Below, piece by piece: positions 1 through 64,000 of a DNA stretch of 64,000 nucleotides. The notes under the pieces are model-generated. The model was not told the origin of the DNA, ran no database searches, and was given only the letters and a program-made list of their open reading frames with translations. Source of the stretch: Hippasteria phrygiana (Eukaryota > Echinodermata > Asteroidea > Valvatida > Goniasteridae). The position numbers and the translations under genes were made by a program. The stretch lies in contig JAZGUH010000147.1 of NCBI GenBank assembly GCA_037893225.1, positions 1,273,501 through 1,337,500 on the forward strand, in the 5' to 3' direction. Each line of letters opens with the position of its first letter. The first letter of the stretch is position 1.

Positions 1-1063
1 GTAGAAAAAGTTGTACATATATTTGTTTATTCCATCGCTGGTGGTGCGCGTGATCCCGAATCGCGTAAATGCGTTTCCTGAACAGCTTGTCCACATAGGT
101 TGAGCTATGGAATCGATTAAAAAGAAATGTACTAGATACTGTCGAGTACTGAGTACCAAACCATCGAGTCCGTGCAAAATTCGAGTACAAAGAATTGAGT
201 ACGGGCCAAGTCCAAATAATTTTCGACGATGCTGATAGTTGAGTACAGGCAGAGTACTTGCGTGTACTCAAGTACGAGTGCGAGTACGAGAACTTCAACA
301 CTGCAAATGCGTTTACGAATGGCTGGAATAAGCATTTTACACATGCACAATTCATATTTCTTCCAAGATCTTGGGGAAAAAATTGCAATGAATGGTCACG
401 CTGAGTTGCTCTGTCTTTTCGCAAACCCTTGTCAGTTTATTCTTGCAAGATCCGAAGGTATCAACCCAGCACGATATGGGGCATGAGGTACCCCCCCCCC
501 CCCCCCTTGTCCCTAAAAACACTCCATACTACTGTTACCTGACACCCTTGAAAAGAATTCCTGAGATTCCGGGAACACAATAACCAACACAAAAGGAGGG
601 GGTCCCTTTGCCCCATATCTTGCTTCAAGGTTTGGGGATTCTAATGTTGACAACTTTCCTGATTTTAAAGGTTAAAGTGGCTTATGGTTGCTCAACACCG
701 AGACGACTGATCATTTTATTATTTCATACATGAATTATGCCATGCCATCACAAACATTGGGGAGGGGACTGTGGTAAAGTTGGTGTTTAGCAACCGCGAA
801 TAACTTGGCAGTGATGAAATTCAGTCGAGCTTCTGACAGCTTCAATGTTAAATTGGTATATCCGTCCTATAGAATATGAGGGTTGATTTACATTCGGGTA
901 AACATTTTCTGATTTGTTAAGTCTAGGACCTTCATTGATTCTCATCTCGCCATGAAATCGTGTGCTCTTATGAGTCAATATATTTTGTTACTTGTTTCAT
1001 TAGTTGAAATTTGATTGTGAAAGAAATAGTTGAAATTCAAACTTGTGAAATAGATGAAATTGG
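1..1063. other. 3' flank of rfx6, no gene seen
   Basis: No coding region or RNA gene recognised. At 130-295 the motif GAGTAC/GTACTC recurs on both strands, a degenerate simple repeat. A run of C lies at about 490-506. Confidence 0.6.
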
Positions 1064-1862
1064 AACACGTGAAGTGGGTGATTGAATAAATGTGGGGGCC
1101 AATGACGTTTGGTGTCCCTCTTTACATTGTGATATTTGTTTCCCTTGTATTACCAACAGTGAAATATATATACAAATGATTTTAGTTGCTCAAATTATAG
1201 TACTTGTACCTAAATATTTGGTAGCAAAGGATAAAACATCTGACTAATTTTCTGACGGTATGGTGTCCTAAATAGTTAACGGTTTCACGTGTAAAAGGGA
1301 CACCAAAGCTGCGACATTTTAAATAAAACTGCTGTTGAAATGCATTGTTTGGTTCTCAAATACGACCATGTGCACATATGTGTATGACAAATTGCCCTTC
1401 ATTATGTTAAAGCATGTTAATACTGCTTAAGAATGGCACCATATTTAAGTGATTTAATAACTAGTTGACCGAGATTGACAGTGTGTTAGCCCAAAAGGCC
1501 AAATGTTTCACGTGTAAACAACGCCCACTTTTTTGGTGTCCCTTTTACACGTGAAATTTGTGTAATGTTTCTGAGAAATAAAAGGATAATTTAGTTCACT
1601 GGCATATCCAAATCTATTACCATTAATTACATGTCCCACTTGATAAGTGTGAAATCATAACAAAGATTGCATGCTTGGACATTTTTAATTTTGGGCCATT
1701 TACTAGGTTTCACGTGTAAATGGGACACCAAATGGTGTCCCCAATACGCAATCATGCACCGAATTTTTATTAAAATACATTTTAAAATAAACACCACATT
1801 GAGCATGAATTAGCACAAAAATAGCAGAAAATTAATTTGGTGTCTCCTTTACACGTGAAACC
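1064..1862. repeat. cluster of CACGTG-containing 25-bp repeats, both orientations
   Basis: The unit TTTCACGTGTAAANGGGACA followed by CCAAA occurs at 1283-1307 and 1708-1732 (+) and, inverted, at 1533-1557 and 1837-1860. Partial units lie at 1067, 1111-1126, 1262 and 1505-1517, and one inverted half directly abuts the 1732 unit. Between units the sequence is unrelated and AT-rich. Confidence 0.75.
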
Positions 1863-2050
1863 GTGAATGGGTTTTGACATGATATTTTGGCATTTCTGGA
1901 GTAAATAATGTCTGATTTTGGCTACAATTAATGAGGAATGTCAATATCTTTAAGTTATACTGAAAATTATTAATAAATCCCCTGTCAATACATTTTTCCA
2001 TTTTAGGTCAAAATGTCACAAGTTAGCACCCTAATTTATGGAATAACCTG

Positions 2051-2074
2051 CATGTACATGTACATGTACATGTA
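2051..2074. repeat. (TACATG)n microsatellite
   Basis: About four TACATG units. The rest of 1863-2970 shows no recognisable feature besides A-runs at about 2250 and 2810. Confidence 0.8.
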
Positions 2075-2974
2075 GTTAAAATTTGAACATGGAAAAGAAT
2101 TCATTTTTTTCAGAACTGCATTTGATCTTCAAAGGAACTGTTACAAGCATATCGTGTTCTTTTCGAACAAGGCTTCATTGTTCTTTGAAGATTTAAGTGG
2201 GGAAGTCTTGACCCAAATTAGAAAGGGAATCTTAATGTCGGATGTTTAAAAAAAAAAAAAAGGGCATCCATTTGTGCGAAAGTATTACATTGTAAGTTAT
2301 TTATTAAAGTTACCGGTACTAAAAGATCCTTTGAAATGTGTTCCCCATTCTAAAAAGACATAGCGTGTAGTATTATTTTTGCTCGGGGCTGGAAAAAGAT
2401 CCATGATAGTAACAGTGTTGTGCAATACATGCCAAAATGTATAGCATACTCGTTTCTAATTGTTAATCTCCATCTGTCGCATTCGATTGAAAATGTCGAT
2501 TCTGTGTGCATTTTCACATTCTGGGGCTAGTGGCAGACAATGTGTATCAAAAGTTGACTGAATCGGTCAGTTACATTAGCCTCATCTTTAAAAAGTGAAA
2601 CTTGACATTTAAACAAACTTGTTATTCAGTCAAAACTAAGGACTTGTTGGGCCAAAGCGTAGTGTAACGCTTGAAAGATGAACCATTTTTATTCCATTGT
2701 ACATTTTTGTGATGTATTTATTTACATGTAGCTGACATTTGTCGCGTAAACATGTACCTGTACCATGTTTGTATATTAAATATTAACGTAATTTTGTACT
2801 AATTTGTAAAAAAAAAAAAAAATTGTTTGAATTATTCTTCCAGTGTGTTTCTGTTTTATTTAATTTCATTTGCTAAATGATTTATATGAAATTGTTAGTA
2901 ATCTGTATAAATTTGTGCGTACTGTTGTACAGATGCCTTGTCAAACTAAGTGTTCCTACATATACTGCCTTTTA

Positions 2975-3170
2975 GGGGGTACATCCCACAATGGGTAACA
3001 ATGGGCACAATGGTGCCCGACGAGGAAGTCGTTAGAAATCTAGGTGCCCAACGAGGAAAACGCCATTTTTGATTTCAATAGGGATAAAGGAAAATAATAG
3101 AAGGAAAGTAAAGTGGACAGTAGAGGTGCATGTACCCCGTAAGGGTGAATTGCATTGCATAAACGTATGT
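2975..3170 (+). repeat. interspersed repeat family F, copy 1
   Basis: Shares an ordered set of blocks with 48375-48575 and 48958-49150: GGGTAACAATGG, GTCTTTAGAAATC-like, GATTTCAATAGGG, GAGAATAATAGAAGG-like, CCCCGTAAGGGTG and TGTGAGGATGTG. Coding potential is not evident. Confidence 0.7.
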
Positions 3171-4496
3171 GAGGATGTGTCTTAGTTGTGTTGTCTTTTA
3201 ATTTCTCTGTTTTGCTGTAAATCGTTATCCGTCGTCAAAGGTAGTTTCATTACATTGAAGACCACCATTCCAGCTTCACTGATGACTAATAAATAAATAC
3301 AAATGCAGCAATGTTCCTCATGGCAAAAAATAAGTATTCTATGGTCTGCATACGGGTGTTCCATATTAAGTTTATCCGCAACTTTTATTTGATTCTTGTT
3401 GTCAACATAAAATGTGTACGTTTTAATTAACAGAACTAAATAAAACATTCTATAAGTTAACTGAAAAATATCTATCTTGCTGTAAATACTTGGACGGAAT
3501 GCTTCAATTTATATTCCTGTCTACCTTTGATAAGAAAATGTTAACAAGGCAGTTTCAACAATTCGAGTATATTCCTGGGGCCTTAATCAGTCATTTACTA
3601 CACTGCACAAGTCTAAACAAGAAAACCTCCATAACAAAACAATAGAAAGTCTTGCACATAAAACAATCAGTTATAATATTTACACCAACATTCAGCTACA
3701 TGTACTCTTTATACAGTGATAAAAAATCTACTCGACTACTGTTTGAGTAATGTTGAGAAATACATCACTAGAGTCTGTTCATCTGTATTACTACGCGAGT
3801 TTGTTTAACGAAATTATGTGAAACCGATTCCAACATTGGCAGATTGTGGCAATTCGCCTTTTGGGGTGGTGTAAATTTAGGATTCATAAATACCTAAGAC
3901 AGTTTTCCCGTTCCTATTGGTCGAGAGCCTGTCACATGGGTGGTTTTAAACGGGTGATAAAAGTACCAACTAGTTTTAAACACTGTTTCCATTGTCGCAT
4001 GAAAATTAGACTCCTGTGAAATCTGATCCCTTTTATAGATCTCTCTCATAGGACGCCATAATTTGTAGGAAAATTACAACTGCGTGTTTAACGCCGTCAG
4101 GTGCGTGTGCGCGCAGTATGCAAAATATTCTAAACACGTGCGCGTGTTGCTCGAAATTTCTTCGAAATACGGCGCAGTCCGATGCGCGTCACGAAAATTG
4201 TACGCCCAATGCAAAATGCCGATGCACGTGGCAATCTGTAGGAAGTGACGTCATTTGAGAGAGACCTATTAGTTGGACACTCGCGCGACCAGTCACTCTC
4301 CTAATTACGCAAGCGCAATAGACCTTTATCATGGTACAGCCATCTTGTTTTTACTCCTATTAAAATCAATGTAACCAAACCGAGGCTAGAAGGAAAAATA
4401 GTCTGGCACCTTCATTCAACAGTTGGAATCGCTATTCATAATTGCTAATGCATACAGGGAACAAGACAAATATGGTGACGGCATGATAAAGGTCTA
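3171..4496. other. gene-free stretch of 3' flank
   Basis: No gene, RNA or well-defined repeat recognised. A G/C-rich patch at 4080-4250 has alternating GCGCG/CACGTG-like words. Confidence 0.5.
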
Positions 4497-4618
4497 TGGC
4501 CGTGTCCGAAACGGGCTTCCAGAGCTACAGCTACGGCTATTGTCAGCATTTCTGCACGTAGTTGTAATGGGCGCACACCTAGACAATAGCCGTAGACAAG
4601 AGTTTCGGACGCGGCCTA
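4497..4618. mobile_element. palindromic MITE, family H copy 1
   Basis: Terminal inverted repeats GGCCGTGTCCGAAAC and GTTTCGGACGCGGCC, plus an inner inverted pair GCTACGGCTATTGTC / GACAATAGCCGTAG. A second member with the same AGGCCGYGTCCGAA ends is at 17953-18086. Confidence 0.75.
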
Positions 4619-4668
4619 TACTACCAATAAGTTCGTATTTGGGGTCCATAAATTCCATAGATATGGAA

Positions 4669-5142
4669 TAAAAAGACTAGATCGGCAGTGCGTGCAGCGC
4701 AGACGCGTGGTTTTGCATAAAGGGGCCCGTGCTGGGGAAAGACATTTAGCGCGCTAAACGTGACATGCGTCACGAACGCAGCGCCGTTCACGCACACAGT
4801 GCTCTGCGCACCCTGAACATAACGTTTGCTCTTATTTATTTCAAGCCTTATTTCTCAAACATGGTTGATTAACACTGTGATTACTTAAACGTAGTTAATT
4901 ATAAGAAATAACACAGCGTTAAGTCATTGGCGGATTTCAGAAAAATTTACAACAGTCTTCCCCAATTGAGATGGTAGAGGAACCATATTTTAGATGCGCC
5001 ATTGATGTTTTGAATATAGTACCTCGAAACTATCCTCCACGAAAAACAAGTTGTTTGCGCGTCCATGAGAGACCACAAAAAATGGCGCCCAGTTATCGCA
5101 CAGTGAATGGGCGCGTATACGCGCTGCCGATCTAGTCTTTTT
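4669..5142. mobile_element. MITE-like element, about 475 bp
   Basis: Bounded by AAAAAGACTAGATCGGCAG (left) and CTGCCGATCTAGTCTTTTT (right), a 19-bp exact inverted pair. Interior is rich in GCGC words. No ORF of note. Confidence 0.7.
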
Positions 5143-5394
5143 AGTCTATAAATTCACACTACACCCCATTACTGTCGCGTTCTGCGCCACATCGGGCAGT
5201 ACGCGGCACGCGCGCGTCAATTTCCATATAAGGAAATGTTTAGCACCACTCACGTGAGGCTCGTTCCATTAATTAAATAGCTGAAGGGTTGTTTCAAAAA
5301 ACAAGGTAATTTTTTCCAACAAAATCATTGGAAATTGATAATTTCGGGCATTTTTGCTGAATTATACAAAAATGGTTCCAAACACATGCAGTTT

Positions 5395-5590
5395 ATGAGA
5401 GAGACTGGGATTGCGGGTAACACCATGAGGACGGACAGAGCACACTGTCCGAAACGTCGAGTTTACACACTCACCCCGGTTCTTTTCAGAACCACACTAC
5501 TTCTTCCTAGAAGAGATTTATTTCACATGGTGTTACCCGCAATCCCAGTCTCTCTCATATCGCACCCACCATGCAAAGCTTCAAATCGTA
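5395..5590 (+). mobile_element. Penelope-type 3' end fragment with 33-bp inverted repeat
   Basis: A perfect 33-bp inverted repeat (5395-5427 and 5526-5558) encloses a hammerhead-like core: stem II GGACAG/CTGTCC at 5433-5438 and 5445-5450, then GAAAC, GTC, GAG at 5451-5461. The CUGANGA box is degenerate here. Sequence after the core (CCGGTTCTTTTCAGAA, CACCATGCAAA) is shared with 10505-10610. No reverse transcriptase remains. Confidence 0.6.
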
Positions 5591-5599
5591 TCTACATGT

Positions 5600-6949
5600 A
5601 GTTTAGAATGTATTCTGGTTCCAAACATTGCTTTGATTGACGTCATCACTTCGGTACTCTATAGGCATAACGTTTTACTGCAAACCTGCAGTGTAAAATG
5701 AGAGCAGACGGGGGCCAGCCACCCCTTTGTAGTTACTACACTTGCACATAATATACTATGCGTATGTTAAGCGGTGCTGAATCATGCAAAATAGCCAGTG
5801 TCGTTTTCTTTTTTTACAAACCGACTCTTTACGCTTGGTGTACGTATATGCAACAACGTGAAGTAGCAACACACATTAATTTCATAAAGAATAGACATAT
5901 TCGTATCTTTCTCAGTCTTCATTCGAACAGTTACAACCCGAGTACGTACCCTTATCACCAAGACCTAAGGCCAAGTAAAAAATAAATTAAGGAGACATGT
6001 TCGGCGTCCGGGTTTTTAAAAAAGGAAGGAGGGGCTTCTTTTTTTTTTCAAGATGGCCGCCATTTTCTTAAATTTCCGACAACCGTAGGATTTTAAACTG
6101 TTCAAAGACACAAAAATGAAAGAGACATGTTGGACAAGAGCATTTAACATATTTACAGTGGTTTTAATAGTTTTAGTAAGTTTGTATTGTATTTTCCACT
6201 AGTAAAAAAAAAAAAATCCAGGCGGCCTCTCAAAAGCGGGCGGGGACGCTAAACATTTGTTTGTGTTTGTTTTTTGTTTTACTTCGCCTAATCCTTTTCA
6301 ATGTAAGTTACAGAATATGGGCAATATGGAGTCCGTATTTCATAATGAGTATGAAATTTTTGCTGCACTGGTTTTTCTGCTGCCACTGAGGGTTCAACAA
6401 GCACGAATTCGTGCAGGAGCCGCATCGTTGGTGACTTGCGTGTATGACAGTTCCGTCATAGACACATGCACTAGTACAGCCTGCGGTCTCATAGACTTTG
6501 CGTGTGTGAGAGTTTCGTCATGGAAAATTGTTACTTGACTGCCACATGACTAAACAAATTTGGCATAAGAAGAAGAATAACAACGCTAAGCACTTATAGG
6601 GCCCCGTCCGCGATGCGACGCAGCTAAAAAGTTCTCCATTACGTTTACAGCTATTAACCAATGAGGAATCAGAGAATGAAGTTTACCGGCTGCATGTAAC
6701 GTTTTGTCAAGTGCTTTCCAACGCACACTCCAATATATGTTGAAATTGTGGGTCATGTTTGGCTATTCTATCACTTCACTGTGTCTATATCTTCAATATC
6801 TTCACTTCATCTAGTAAACAGGTCTGCGCGTATAATCATTTATGAATTTCTCTGTATACAATAATTTCAAAGTACAATTACTCAGTAGTGACTATACGAG
6901 GCACAGAACAGCCTAATGAATACAGGGTCTTCCTCCCCGTAATTACATG
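5600..6949. other. rfx6 3' UTR and flank, end undetermined
   Basis: Downstream of the rfx6 stop on the minus strand. No AATAAA seen on that strand in this interval; an ATTAAA variant lies near 6164-6169. Nothing else recognised. Confidence 0.5.
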
Positions 6950-63978
<57,029 letters not shown>

Positions 63979-64000
63979 TTAGCGGCGGAAATCCATAGAA

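Overview
The window is metazoan genomic DNA: AT-rich, intron-rich, and full of short inverted-repeat transposons, tRNA-derived SINEs and long G or C homopolymer runs. No operons or bacterial signals are seen. The repeat style and the RFX6 sequence suit a marine invertebrate deuterostome, most plausibly an echinoderm such as a sea star. That placement is an inference from style only.

One host gene occupies nearly the whole window: the minus-strand orthologue of the transcription factor gene RFX6. It enters at the right end inside its DNA-binding domain (first visible exon 63760-63883) and ends at a stop codon at 6950-6952. I could place 15 coding exons. Together they give one continuous 842-residue reading frame across 14 GT-AG introns of 629 bp to 16.9 kb, including a 28-nt microexon at 38311-38338. 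The protein holds the second half of the winged-helix DNA-binding domain, the conserved central and dimerisation regions, and the RFX6-type C-terminal tail with several short motifs. Upstream exons and the promoter lie beyond base 64000.

The introns and the 3' flank (1-6949) carry mobile elements. They include a broken mariner (12891-13802), a Tc1-type remnant (61460-61871), hAT-type MITEs with 8-bp target duplications and poly-G/C cores (16408-16558, 54755-54976, probably 18672-18878), and a probable Harbinger-type MITE (15491-15668). Several palindromic MITE families end in CACTGYAAAAA-like termini. There are tRNA-derived SINEs, Penelope-type 3' ends with hammerhead-ribozyme-like cores, a 1-kb foldback element (41949-42988) and several minisatellites.

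The least ordinary elements carry only a DNA-binding-domain exon followed by an intact splice donor. One is a two-copy, TIR-bounded element with a Crypton-like N-terminal exon (11115-11300 minus, 40568-40789 plus). The other is a THAP-domain exon between inverted arms (21924-22223 plus). Two perfect-consensus RFX X-boxes and several motif-rich, repeat-poor blocks inside the large introns are candidate regulatory sites of RFX6; these are hypotheses.
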